Shown here: piece after piece, positions 53,260-64,000 of the stretch | Layout of the letters: every line of letters begins with the position of its first letter | Numbering within the stretch: the stretch's first letter is position 1 | Assembly (NCBI GenBank): GCA_002286715.1 | Contig: NSJX01000009.1 | Location: 793,678-857,677 of the forward strand | DNA from: Dentipellis sp. KUC8613 | Taxonomy: Eukaryota; Basidiomycota; Agaricomycetes; Russulales; Hericiaceae | DNA: 64,000 nucleotides | Direction: 5' to 3' | Made by a program: the position numbers and the translations under genes | Notes under the pieces: model-generated | What the model was told of the DNA's origin: nothing | The model's input: only the letters and a program-made list of their open reading frames with translations | Database searches by the model: none

Positions 53260-56200
53260 ATGCGCCGGAATCCAACTCAGCAGCGCGCGCCCTCGCCTAC
53301 AAACACCACATATTCCGGCATCTCCAATTACCGCACCGACTCGTATCGACCCATCCGTGACAAGAATGCCGTACCTCCTCTTGATCCCCGTCTTATTGCC
53401 CGCACACACTTTGAGGAGCTCAGTCGCTATTTAGCTTCATACCTCGCCAAAGGTCTGTTGTATGTCCTTTTCAAGCCATCTCCCTCGTGTCTTACCCCGA
53501 AATGAACCCGCTTTCATCTAGAACCGCCCAATTCGCGCACTACTGCGCGCCAGAAGCTCACGCGCCTCACACGCCAACAATTCCAGGAGCTCTCGACGGA
53601 TGTGTACGATGAGCTTGTTCGGAGGAAGAACAATTCAGACAAGAACGAGAGTAAGTCGGCGTTGCAATAGGGATGCAGGTTGTACTCATACCCAGCAGTT
53701 CCATTCTTGCCTGTCAGAGATGACTTCCATCCGAAACGCAATCAAGCTCGGCAGAAACTAGCCACACTACCCACGGCGCGCTTCAAAGATTTGTCTAGTG
53801 ATGTGTACTACGAACTTGTCCGACGTTACCCCGAGTTTAAGGAGGAGGTGTGTACCGATCAAGGCATCTTGTGCATCGGCTCACAATATACCCAGAGCTC
53901 GGACGTACCTTTGACGTCTCCCGGATCGTCCTACGACGATTACCCCTCTCCCGACTTCCCCACCTCTCCTCGCGGAAACCCGACACCTCCACTGCGCAAC
54001 GCCCGTTCTCCTGATACACTCCCTAACGGATCTCGTCGGAGACCGAGTGAAGACGATTACGGCTCTTCCGGGCGACGCAGCGAAGACCCATATGGAGGCG
54101 TTGGCGGCGAAGATGCGTATGGTGGGACACGAAGGTCGCAAGACACTGCGCGGCGGCCTTCACAAGACACTACTCGGCGTCCATCCCAGGACACCGCGCG
54201 CTCCCAGGATTATGGGGGCGGCCTTGGTGCGATCGGTCGCCGTAGCATTGCGAGCGCGAGCGATTCAACGAGCACGACGAATGCGCAAAGTGCGACGGCC
54301 ACCAGCGGGATGATAATCCCAAACAAGAGTACCATCGCTGAAGAAGACATCGAGGTCCCGTATGGCCGGGCAACACGGGAGAGTGGGAGCACGACGGGGG
54401 AAGGCGAAGGCGATGGAGATGAGTTGGAGGGTGGGCTTGGTGGGCTCAGCGGGCTGAGTCGCCGTTTGGGGAGAGATGAAGACGACGGCGCAGCGCGCAG
54501 CGGGGATGACTACTTCGACAAGATGTCATTCGGTCGTGCCTCTGTTAACTCAGATCGCTCGTTGAAGGGCGGGCGAGCGAGCGTTGGAGTAGGCGAAGAG
54601 CAGGAGAAGATCAGACGAGAGTACGAGTTTCGCATCGCGACGATGCAGAGTCGGATTGCTGGCCTGGAGCGGGAGGTTGAAGATGCTGCCGAGAAGGAGC
54701 GACAATGGTCGGGAGGGGAGGAGCGTGTCCGACACCTCGAAGATGAACTTGCAGAGGTCCGGCAGGTGAGTTACCAACGTTCATTGTTATGTATGTTGCT
54801 GATGGATCATTCTTAAGAATGCAGAAGAGCAGAGTGCAAAAATATTGGCGATGCAGAAAGAGCTTGAGGAGATGCGAGAAGACCGCGAGCGCGCGCAGGA
54901 GCGTGAGGCGCGGCGTGCTAGAGAAGATGAAGAGGAGTTACAAATTCTTCGGGAGAGATGCGAGCGATTAGAGGAGGAACGCGCCTCAGGGGGATTCGGA
55001 GGGGTACGTCCGTTATACATTTCTTCGATAGCAATGTCAGTTGACATATGTCTTTCCAGGCTGATGCCGATATTGTGGACCAATTGCGCTCAGATATGGA
55101 GGGCCTCCTGGCTGAGGTCTCAGACTTGTCTCGCCGAAACGACGAGCTCATGACTTCGAAGGACTCGGATCTCGTCGTCATCCGGGATCTTGATACGCAA
55201 CTTAAAGAGTACAAACGCAAGTATGAACAAGCAAAGACTGAACTTCGCAGTTCACGAGGTAAGTTCGCTTTCATGATTGCCGTAACATATGATTGACTTG
55301 GCGTAGCGACGTCGCAACTGTATCTCCAGACTCCCAAATTCGACGAACAACTACCTGTGTCTGCAGAGGGCGGCGTGGCTGATGTCCATGTCACCGCGTT
55401 CCTGTCGGCAATCGATAATCTGCTTACCGCAGGCCGCTCAAATGCTCCTACACGCGTGCTGACGCCCATGAAGGCCGTTGTCAATGCAGTGACAGCTATA
55501 GTGGAGGACATACGAAGCTATGAGCGGCGCCCCCGTCGTGATCGTGGGGACGTTGACCCTGAGGCACTGCAGGCATTGCGCGAACGTGCAGAGGCCACGC
55601 TTGGAAACCTTGTAGTGGCATCCAAAACACATGCTACCAGCTCCGGCCTCTCACCTGTCAGCTTGCTCGATGCCGCGGCAAGCCATGTTTCTGCTGCCAT
55701 CACTGAGATCGGGCGTACCATTCTGGTGCGCAAGGCAACTCGTGCCGAACAGGAACAATTTGCAGCAACTCAACCTTCGACCCCTTCCGCGAATGGCTTT
55801 GCACCTGCGCTACGAACCGTCGAAGAAACCCGCCCTTCTATGCATCAGCGTGGACCGAGCGAATCGTCAACGTTCTCCCGTCGGGGTGAAGACTACGCGC
55901 CTCCCGTACCGTCTCGCTCGACGAATCAAGCGAACTCGCCACCGGGCCGTTCTTTTTTAGGGCGCTCGCCAGACGATAGGGATCGGTATCGACAAGCATC
56001 GGATGCATCGAGCTCGCAAGCCAGTTCTCCCCCGCCGATCTTTGATCGTGTACAGACGAACAACACGGGCGGTATTACAAGTGATGATTCTGCTGTTGCT
56101 GAAGGGACAGAAGATGCTTGGGCCGAACTCAAGGTGCGTTCTCTTCACGATGACTTTTGAGCACCATTTTGACGGAGATGGCACAGCCATATCTAGAGGC

Positions 56201-56513
56201 ACAGAATGATTCAATTTTGTATGCCATTCAGCTTGTTTTATCTGGAGTCCGCAGTCCAACGCCATCGCCTACACTCAACGAGAACGTCACGCAGATTATC
56301 ACCATCGTCTCAAGTATCGTTGCAGTTTGTCACGACAATCTGCCCCCTGCTTCTGCTAAGCAAGGTAACGAGCTTCTTCGCGAGTTGGGCGATCATGCCA
56401 ACATACTAAGCGAGGAGCAAGCACTTCCGGAGGTTACAAAGGAGTCGCGGCAGGTCATGGCCCGATCCAGCTTTGCTATAGCTAATGCAATGAAAGCACT
56501 CGTTAAATTATGA
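53260..56513 (+). CDS. SPA2: Spa2-family polarisome scaffold
   Basis: Cell-polarity scaffold at hyphal tips, roughly 950-1,000 aa in about eight exons. Two SHD1 repeats are clear: ARQKLTRLTRQQFQELSTD with VYDELVRRK, and ARQKLATLPTARFKDLSSD with VYYELVRRYPEF. They hallmark Spa2/GIT family proteins. Next is a long low-complexity Ser/Pro/Arg/Gly-rich region with degenerate RRPSQDT repeats (about 54130-54200). A coiled coil (about 54600-55250, IRREYEFRIATMQSRIAGLE and following) and a conserved helical C-terminal domain (55360-56510) complete it. In yeast Spa2 links MAPK modules and Bni1/Pea2 at growth sites. The start is chosen at the first ATG in frame with the SHD region; upstream stretch DSYRPIRDKNAVPPLDP supports it. 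Confidence 0.9.
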
Positions 56514-57016
56514 TATTACAATACAACACATTTTCCAATGGTCAGAATTACCAACCCCAGTACCGCAAACAGTATCCAGAAATCAGTCGAGAGCGATGAC
56601 TTTGGCTCGAACGCAGGAAAACTGCGTCCTGCTAGTGTCATGTCGCTTTTGTAAGATAGCTGGGTGTGCGGCAACCCATTTTTCCTCAGGCACTTTTTAC
56701 TTCGGTGGGTATGTGTATTAGGCTTATGCAGACTGTAGTTACCTGATAGCTATGATACGCGTGATAAAGTAGACGCGTCATTCAAAAAAAAAAAAAAAAA
56801 AAAACTCTAGCGACAGATGTCCAAATGCGTACGGAGATGTAGGCGTTTTTCTCGACTTCAACAAGGCCAGGCCCTTCATACCTAGTGGGGGCCCTACCGC
56901 ACTCAATTGAAGCCCTGCATGAGTTTCAAACGTCCTCTCTATGTAATGATCTCGCCAGAAGCGGCCTAGTAACGATATATAAACCGCAGTTAGCGACTTC
57001 AAAGCCTTCCCGCACC
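56514..57016. other. Intergenic region with A21 tract
   Basis: Holds a run of 21 A residues at 56784-56804 and the promoter of the next gene. No gene seen. Confidence 0.7.
56975..56983 (+). promoter_or_regulatory. TATA box of the HNH-domain gene
   Basis: The sequence atatataaa ends 34 nt before the ATG at 57017. Confidence 0.65.
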
Positions 57017-58293
57017 ATGTCCAAGCTGCGGTCGTCCACCCCCTTGCCAACTGACCCCTTTCCCCGGAGTGCATACCACCGCGCATATCAACGATGCATC
57101 GATCTTGAGACTGCTGCACCTAATCTCAATTATCCACAGGACAGCCTTTCAACCCTCGTGTCTTCTCGCCTCCTCGGACACTTGCTGCGTCTCGCTCCGC
57201 CAGGAAACGGCCAAGGACACGTCGCAAGAGACATTGAGCATGCCAAGGGCGATGACGGGATGATGAGGTTAGCCGAGTTCTATGCAAACACCTTCATTCG
57301 TGCCTGTAAGTCATCTCTCCGAATGTGAGAGCTATTCATCACCGGCCTGGTCTTGTCGAGCAGTCAAGCGTTATGGAGGTACCACCGCTCCGTCCGAGCA
57401 CGCATCTCGACCTTCTTTTGAAGACGTTCGGGAGTTCTATATGGATACACAAGAATCTCAGTTGGACCATCGTACGGCTAAGCGTCGTGTACGTTGTTGT
57501 GCTCCTGTCACAGTACGGAAATATCTTCATATCTTGATTGCAGGCATTGCGTCGTGATGGATATCGTTGCTCTATTACAGGAAAGTATGATGTTTCATAT
57601 ATAGAGAGCCTCGACGAAACCCAGGTGGATGCACTGGATCCACCACTCGAAAGCGTTGGCACCGCCCACACCAATGCAGCACATATCATACCGGAAGCAA
57701 CGACTACCAACATCAACGGAAAAAATAAGGGTGGAGCAAAGGTAGAGATCCTCCAATCTGACTCTTCTTTTGTTTACCGAATCTTCTTATCATCAGCAAG
57801 CCCCCGGTGTGTGGGCGGTGTTATCGGCGTTGGGGCATCCTGAATTGCCTTTGGATCTCGAGGGAAACAAGATCCATCGTCTTGAGAATATCATGACTAT
57901 GAATCTAGAGTGTCACGCATTATTCGACGACCTTCGCTTGTGGTTCAAGCCAGTGCAGGCAAGTTCTTGTTTTCCCCCATCAATTCTCATACTGCGACAA
58001 TCATTTATTTTCACCTATAGAACGAGGCAAACAAATACACTACACACGTCACTCGCTCCTATATGAGGCCTGGCATTCCTCCAACTATCGCTTTCAACAC
58101 GAGGACTGGTCTACCTCCTCCCTCACCCGCATACCTTGCACTTCATGCTCTTTGCTGTGAGGTATCTTGGTTGTCGGGTGCTGAAGAGTACATTGAGAAT
58201 ATTCAACGGAGAACGGACGAGACAAGGGTCTTAGCGAATGATGGATCGTCAGCCACGCTCTTGTCAAATGCTTTGTTACCCTGGATGGTGTAA
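57017..58293 (+). CDS. HNH-nuclease-domain hypothetical protein
   Basis: Hypothetical protein, 348 aa in five exons: 57017-57305, 57364-57488, 57544-57741, 57797-57958, 58021-58293. The central part has the fungal HNH layout: RRDGYRCSITGKYD, then TNAAHIIPEA with the first His, then ENIMTMNLECHALFDDLRLWF with the Asn and last His. The flanking N-terminal helical region (YPQDSLSTLVSSRLLG) and C-terminal tail match the build of the many HNH_2 proteins expanded in Agaricomycetes, whose biological role is unknown. The last intron appears to use a GC donor (cag|gcaagt). No signal peptide or membrane segment is seen. It is the last solid gene before the repeat-rich right end. Confidence 0.88.
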
Positions 58294-58960
58294 TAAGGTG
58301 TTCATATCATGGTTATGCACCGTGGCGTTGCCGGGTGCCCATGCATTCGCTATGCTCCGCATCCTGCTGGGCCGCACCCATGCCTGCACTATCCCACGCG
58401 CCTGTGCCGTAGTGTGCGCCCCTGATCTTGCACCATCGCGCTGCTTGTCAGCGCTCGTGCGCCCACACGGCTCTCGCTCTAGCCTAGCGCCTCGATGCGC
58501 CTTCACCTGTGCTGTCCATCTTACTTGGCAACGCCGCCTGTGCACCACGGTCATCCTTCGTGCCACTATCGACCCGTCTGTGCCGCACTGCAGCACCCTC
58601 TCATTCGTGCGCTCTGCGCCGGCACCCTCGCGCCCCTGCCACAAGTGCCAGCATGCCCTGCCATTGTCGTTCACATCATTCGAGTCACGCTGTTCGTGCT
58701 GCACCATCTAGTCTGTGCGCACCCCACGTACCAGTGACTGTGACTTTGCGTGCGTTCTGCCGCGTCGGATCATTGTGCGCACGCCCAGTCCCGTTTTGCG
58801 CCTCTCCACCTCCACCTCCACCAGCGTGCCCGTCTGGCTGCGTGTGGACATGCAAACGCCCACCTCCACGTGCCTACACGCCCGCCTCGTTATGTGCCCG
58901 TATGCCCGCACACCCGCCCCCTCCGATGTGCCCACCTTTCTGTTCTGATTCAATTACTAG
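58294..58960. repeat. Strand-asymmetric C-rich tract
   Basis: About 650 bp in which the plus strand is strongly C/T-rich and made of recurring words such as gcgccc and cgctcgtgcgcc. All three plus frames are largely open because stop codons are rare, which explains the long but meaningless open frames. An AT-rich stretch follows to about 59160. Similar tracts occur at 61790-62280 (plus) and 60400-61150 (minus). Confidence 0.55.
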
Positions 58961-59297
58961 TGAGGAGTGGGCTGGCAAGCAGCGAGTTCTGATTCATCTT
59001 TAAGGGTGAGTACGTCTTGATTTCCAACTATTACATAATCTCACATATGCAATTTTGAGTCAAGTCTTTGAATTATTTTGCATGATTATCTGCCTGTCCT
59101 TTGCATGATGTACTTGTAGTGACATAAAGTCTTTAGCCACGATCACATGTACCATAACACGCATCAGATCTGTCTTTCTGTAAAGGGCGCGGTAGGGGGT
59201 AAGGGACGACCTCTTGCTCACACCGTGCACGCTACACCAGACTCAGCTATAATTGAGCTCCGAGGTAGATAGTGCGAGGTACAGGCAAGAAAAGGTC

Positions 59298-59318
59298 GAG
59301 CGCGCCTCTGGCGCGCTC
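59298..59318. repeat. Perfect hairpin, 9-bp arms
   Basis: Arms gagcgcgcc and ggcgcgctc are perfect inverted repeats around a 3-nt loop. Confidence 0.85.
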
Positions 59319-59334
59319 GCCGACTATATAGTAC

Positions 59335-59361
59335 CCGGCCATCAGATAATCTGATGGCCGG
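59335..59361. repeat. Perfect hairpin, 12-bp arms
   Basis: Arms ccggccatcaga and tctgatggccgg are perfect inverted repeats around a 3-nt spacer, 16 bp after the previous hairpin. Confidence 0.9.
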
Positions 59362-59572
59362 TAATTAGCGTACGGTAGTCCGTTATGTCCGTGTCCGGTC
59401 CGTGTACCGTACTCGGTCCATGTACAGTAGTGGTAACGTAAGCAGAGACGCATTAGTACGCGTAGACGTTACACTCGCCCCTTCCAGAGGAGGCTCACAG
59501 CCGGATCGATACCAGTAATATAGTAACGTGCGAGTAAAGTAATGGTAATGAAAAATTTAAAGAAGTAATGGT

Positions 59573-59594
59573 GGGTGCGCGTTGAGGCGCACCC
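59573..59594. repeat. Perfect hairpin, 8-bp arms
   Basis: Arms gggtgcgc and gcgcaccc are perfect inverted repeats around a 6-nt loop. Confidence 0.8.
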
Positions 59595-59739
59595 GGAGAT
59601 GATTGCGTGAGTCGGAGCTGGTAGCTTGACTTGAGTGATAGGGACATACGCTTTCGCGAATGCCTGGCCGTGGACTCTTGATGAGTCGTTATGTCAAGGA
59701 TCGCTCCTTATCTCATCGCTTTCCTCGACTCCTTCCGAC

Positions 59740-59970
59740 GACCACCAAGCACCGAGAACCGAGACCGAGCACCAAACCCGTGACCGAGCACCAACACCGA
59801 CACCGATGTTTCCCATTCTCAACACCGACGTTTCCGAGATTTCGGACCGATGTCTCGGTCTGCTGACTAAGCACCTCGGACCGAGGACCCTAGACCGGGG
59901 ACCGATGTCTCGGTCGAATCCCTTGGCTCCTCGGAGCTCCTCGGACCGAGGAGAACACCGACGACGCCTT
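59740..59970. repeat. Palindromic ggaccga/tcggtc repeat cluster, copy A
   Basis: A dense run of accgag, ggaccga and tcggtc words, many forming short palindromes such as cctcggaccgagg, with the marker gactaagc. The first part runs as degenerate accgagcacc repeats. A related cluster lies at 62980-63130. Confidence 0.75.
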
Positions 59971-60000
59971 TTCGGTGCTACCGACATCAGAAAAAATAAG

Positions 60001-60200
60001 GATTTCTATAGCCACCACTATAGTTATGTATACTATGAATGCTATAGAAACGGTGAGTCAGCTATAGACCGCTCCATAGCAGCCATAGCAGCCATAGCCA
60101 AGGTGAATGACTCCATAGCAGCCATAGGCTATACAATCATAAGTCAAGATTCTATAGCCTTATATAGTTGCCAGCATAGACTATGCAGTCTATGAGACCA
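60001..60200. repeat. catagcagc / ctatag repeat tract, copy A
   Basis: Short repeats of catagcagc and ctatag follow cluster A and include the segment gttatgtatactat. The same words recur at 62720-62960. Confidence 0.7.
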
Positions 60201-60256
60201 CCATAAGCTATGAACTTCCCAAACATCTTATCCTATTCATATGAAGGCACTAGAAT

Positions 60257-61460
60257 TTATTCATAGTATTGAAAGAACAAGATACACTGATATATTTCCC
60301 TACAAGGATGTATATAGATAACATGTATGCAAAGTACAAGAAGGTGCTGCTGCAAGGCACCGAGGCGCGAATCTGTGACAGCACAGCCACATACGAGACA
60401 GCGTGATGACGAGAGCGCGGATAGCGCCGACTGGTAGATGCAGGCACTGGGCAGAAGGAGTGCCGATGCCGGGAAGAGGGTGCGCGGGCCCCGATACAGG
60501 GCAGGGCGCGCGAGGTTCAAACGGGCGCGCACGCACGCCAAGCGAAGCGGAGAACGGTACATACGTCGCGACGGGGCAAAGACGAGCGCCGTAGATAGGG
60601 GCGCACTGGAGCAGGGTTGGGACATCGGGGCAGATGGATGGCAGCGCGGACGAGCGTGCGCATAACGCGCGTCAACGCAGAGCGTATGGCGGACGGACGC
60701 ATCAGCGCTGCGGATGGAGGCAGCGCGACAGCGCGAGCGCGTGCACGCGGTGCCCAGCAGCACTGGTACATGGACATGGCGAGGTGGTGAAGGCACAGAT
60801 GGGCAGGTGAGGCGCGAGAGAGCACTAGAGCGCACGCTGAGGGTGCGAAAGAGCGCGCCAGCGTAGAGCGCGCGCCAGCGCACGCACGCGGGCGCAGGAT
60901 GGAAGGAGCCAGTCGGGGATTGCGGGCTCGAACGTCGCGGGCAGAGCGACGCCGGCGCAAGGAGAAAGGCGCAGAGGGCGCGTGGGCGGAGGTGAGGCAG
61001 TGGCGCGGAGTGCAGGCGACAATGTGCGGGCACCGACGCAGGTGCCAGCACGGCGTGTGTGGGCGCGCGCGTTGGAGCCATGGGTGTGCGGGGAGATGCG
61101 AGTGCGCCGCAGGAAGGACGACGCCAGTGATGTGGCACTGACGTCGTGATACTGAGAACGGGCAGCGTCAGCGGTCGGGTTTGCTGCGACACGCTGAGCG
61201 TGTTGCTAGAGCGACGCACCTGTGGTCTCGGTCTCTGACATCCCTCTCCATGACGACGGCCTCGTTGGCTTTTGCGAGGCGTGTGTGGTAGTGCGGACGA
61301 CGGGCGGCGGAGGGAGCGGAGTCGAGTTGGGGCTGAGAGCGTGTTGAGGATGAAGAGGGAGAGCGACAAGTCGCGTCTCCAGTGGCGTCGGCGTCGGCAG
61401 TTGCCGCATGCCGTTCCTCGAATGCTCGAGACTCTCGTCGAGAGCGCAATAAAATAGACT
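60257..61460. repeat. Strand-asymmetric C-rich tract on the minus strand
   Basis: The minus strand is C/T-rich with rare stop codons, giving one open frame of 416 codons at 61507-60257 whose translation is Arg/Ser/Ala/Pro/Cys/Leu-rich and resembles no domain. The other minus frames are also long and open, so coding is unlikely. The tract is followed on the minus strand by AT-rich DNA, as in the two plus-strand tracts. Confidence 0.5.
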
Positions 61461-61779
61461 AAATCATGATTAAATTTGTACGATAGTAAGACAGTGAAGA
61501 TGTACATTGTGTATAAGTTTCACGATAAAAAATGAATATAGTCACCCACAATGATCAGATTAGTGTCTTGAATTAATAGTCAGTCATCCTTTCCTGTCTT
61601 TGGACGACGCGACTTACACAAAACATAGCGCGTTGACGTTCATTGTGCCTTGTATCACTCAAAACTCAATCAATTGCTTCTTAAATCTTCAGGTAGGCTC
61701 CTTATACTCTCGTATACCTCCTCTAATAATCTTGTATTTTACCCAAATTTATTTCATGCTGTATATTCGATTCGACGGC

Positions 61780-62650
61780 AGACCGCGCGCCACACGGATA
61801 TCGCCGACGCGGGCGCTGGTCCGTGCGCGTCGCGGGCGCTTGCTGCCACCTCATCAGCACGACGCGTCGTGCTCTTTCCCTCTTCCCTCCTTCCTCTTCC
61901 CTCCTCCTCTCTCCCTTTCCCTACTTCGCACCTCCCTCAACGCTCCGTATGGCGCCACGGTCCTTGTTTGCTCTCTCGCACATCCGCACACTCGCCCCCA
62001 CGCGCCCAGTCTCAATACACGCGCTCTCATCGACGCCTCGCCCGCTTGCCCACCCACTCGCTCTGCGCTCGAGCCATCGCACTTGGTACGTGTCCCGCCC
62101 GATCGCCCGTGTCCGCTCGCTGATCACGTCCGCCCTTATCGCATCCGCCCTCGTTGTATCCGCCCTCATCACTTCCGCCCTCGTCACGTCCGCCTACTCT
62201 GCGCTCGCCTGTCTGCGCTGGCGTCATTTCAATTGCCGGTGCGCGTGTTCTAGCTTACGCGCGCCTCCACTCGCTCGCACATGGTAAGTGCCCTAGCTCT
62301 ACCTGGACTAATTATATTTGTTCTCCTTCAGGTTCCCTTGGCCCCATGCATTAAGCATGTATGTCCTCTTTCCACTTGTTTCTTATTGTGGTTGCTGATG
62401 TTCTTGCAGATTCTCTTATGTTAGGATAATGCAGTCATTTCTTGTGGCATGTGCAGGATATTGTGTTTGGTGTGTATCTTCTGTTTCTTTTCTTCTGAAT
62501 ATAATTGCTGATATTTTGCAGGACATCTTTTGTAGTGTAATGTTGGACTTGGGTGTAATTATATGTGTTGTGTTGTGATGTATTATGTAGTCTTTTGAAA
62601 TATGATCTGTCTTTATTATCATTGTTGATCCAACTGTAAATGAATGAAGT
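61780..62650. repeat. C-rich tract plus AT-rich tail on the plus strand
   Basis: A C/T-rich segment (about 61790-62290) with rare stops leads into an AT-rich tail. The tail repeats gttgctgatgttcttgcag-like words near 62390 and 62505. The arrangement matches the tracts at 58294 and, inverted, at 60257. Confidence 0.5.
62120..62200. repeat. 15-bp minisatellite (catccgccctcgtca-like)
   Basis: Five to six diverged copies of a 15-bp unit centred on tccgccctc, which would translate as a five-residue repeat if read. Confidence 0.75.
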
Positions 62651-62719
62651 TTTGCTATTATTTCAACCTATAAATTCTTGATAGCTGTATGTGTGATGTA
62701 CTGACTTTGTAGGTCCTAT

Positions 62720-62960
62720 AGCTTTCAGGCTTTATGAAGCAGTGATAGTAGTGATAGCAAGGTACCTATGCACATAGTAGGGCACCTTCTTCTATAGCAG
62801 CCATAGCAGGGTACCTTATTCCATAGTAGCCATAGCAGGGTACCTTATTCCATAGCAGCCATAGCACTATCATAGAGGAAGGGGTAAATCAATAGCTACG
62901 AAAGATGGATACCTTGCTATGGCCCTATCAGGGTTATGTATACTATAAAGTGCTCTATAG
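62720..62960. repeat. catagcagc repeat tract, copy B, with 29-bp units
   Basis: Contains a 29-bp tandem unit beginning atagcagccatagcaggg, with starts at 62794, 62823 and 62852, and the segment gttatgtatactat shared with copy A. Confidence 0.8.
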
Positions 62961-62979
62961 CAAGGGTTATTTTTCCTGA

Positions 62980-63135
62980 TGGAGCACCGATGTTTTCGAC
63001 ATTTCGGACCGACGTCTCGGTCCGATGACTAAGCGGTGTAGACCGAGATCTCGGACCGAGGACCGAGCTCTCGGACCGAGATCCTAGCTCCTCGGACCGA
63101 GGAGAGACATCCTCGGTCGCTCGGTATTGACTTAG
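62980..63135. repeat. Palindromic ggaccga/tcggtc repeat cluster, copy B
   Basis: Shares catttcggaccgacgtctcg-type sequence and the marker gactaagc with copy A, and contains palindromes such as ggaccgagatc and its complement. Confidence 0.75.
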
Positions 63136-63514
63136 CGTTCGCACATCGTCTCGGAAGTCGTTGGTCTCTCTTTCCTTTATCTGATCTGATCTGTTACTAT
63201 TTATCACATGTTTCCCCAAGTCCCTAGACCTCGTTGTACCACTCCCCGAAGCCCCTCCGTCCCGTTACTGATTATCTACGATAACCTGATCCCCTCCGGT
63301 GTTTCCCGTACAGTGTATCTACCCTCGCACCCTCGTCCATAGTCCCTTAGACTGTCAATCCCGTCTATATCGTACTGTACCTGGAATACCAGCTGCACTG
63401 CGCTCTGCACATCGCCGGCACTCTCGCTCAATCCTCTAACTCTCATCTCGCTCGCCTTGTCACCGGTGGTGACTTGGGTGGTTGTTTCATCGGTTCTAGG
63501 CCAGTCTTGACACC

Positions 63515-63925
63515 TTGACAGTCTCTCCTACACCCACCTCACCTCTACCCGCACGGCGCAATATTCCCACCACGGATTCCCCACACGATCACCTCTTTGA
63601 CGTCGCAAACCCCGATCATATAAGAGCCTCTGCCGGTTACTGGTCTTACCACATTCAATCGGTGAGATCGTGGACACACTCCGAAGTACAGACCTCTATC
63701 GCGCAGCATCGCCCGGGCTGGGAAGCCGATCGCTGCTGGGTAGCCACTGCACAGTGGACTTACGGTTTATTCATCGGTGTCCGACTGTACGTTCAAATCC
63801 GTGTCTCCTTTGACGTTGACTCCGAAACCTTCGCATACAACTACGCCGAGATCCGGTACTGTCGCTTCGACCATAGGAGCTACATCCCGAACCCGATTCT
63901 TCCCCCTGATTTCCAGTTCGAGTGA
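63515..63925 (+). other. Open frame of unknown nature, no ATG
   Basis: An open stretch ending at the stop 63923-63925 translates into a protein-like sequence rich in aromatic residues (GYWSYHIQSVRSW, AQWTYGLFIGVRLYVQ). It contains no methionine codon, so it can only be an exon of a longer gene or a transposon-derived fragment. I recognise no family. Confidence 0.3.
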
Positions 63926-64000
63926 ATTACCCTCTACGGCTGTATCACTCCACCCCCATCGCCACCCCGAGCGCCCCGATCGCGTCCGATCTCGGTAGAC

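Noticed and set aside
60257..61507. 416-codon minus-strand open frame as a gene
   Set aside because: Several frames are open at once in a C-rich tract lacking stop words, and the translation is low-complexity with no domain.

Overview
The window is nuclear DNA of a filamentous basidiomycete, most likely a wood-decaying Agaricomycete. The genes are interrupted by many introns, mostly 48-70 nt with GTRNGY-type donors. Coding DNA is GC-rich. The gene set includes a PDR-type ABC transporter, two P450s, three secreted aryl-alcohol-oxidase-like GMC flavoproteins, NoxR, a fungal PEX1 and a Spa2-family protein. All assignments come from reading the translated sequence; no database was searched.

Layout. 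1-9.3 kb has no gene I can support, but carries a diverged tandem array of about 170-bp units at 6.1-7.45 kb. 9.3-20.8 kb is a metabolic and efflux block: a 13-exon PDR transporter (+), then two divergently transcribed P450s that share a 573-bp promoter. 21-41 kb is accessory DNA: one wax-synthase-like membrane acyltransferase and three GMC oxidoreductases, all on the minus strand, interspersed with six intron-bearing tRNA genes (two Glu-CTC, three Pro-AGG, one Pro-CGG) and the remains of a frameshifted gene. 41.9-58.3 kb is a compact housekeeping block: a PINX1-like G-patch protein (-), NoxR (-), PEX1 (+), Spa2-like (+) and an HNH-domain protein (+). 58.3-64 kb is repeat-rich: strong hairpins, palindromic clusters built on ggaccga words, catagcagc tandem repeats and long strand-asymmetric C-rich tracts.

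How the genes may work together. The transporter, two P450s, acyltransferase and three GMC oxidases form a loose oxidation, acylation and export neighbourhood, but no backbone terpene or polyketide synthase is visible, so calling it a biosynthetic cluster is inference. The GMC enzymes would supply extracellular H2O2 from alcohols during wood decay. NoxR (superoxide production, polarity), Spa2 (polarisome) and PEX1 (peroxisome import) belong to hyphal cell biology.

Main oddities: one GMC protein has Arg where its two neighbours have the catalytic His; one P450 lacks the I-helix acid-alcohol pair; both P450s share a 14-nt microexon over the I-helix; the transporter needs a 7-nt microexon; and a Pro-CGG tRNA gene appears to come from a Pro-AGG gene by an anticodon change.
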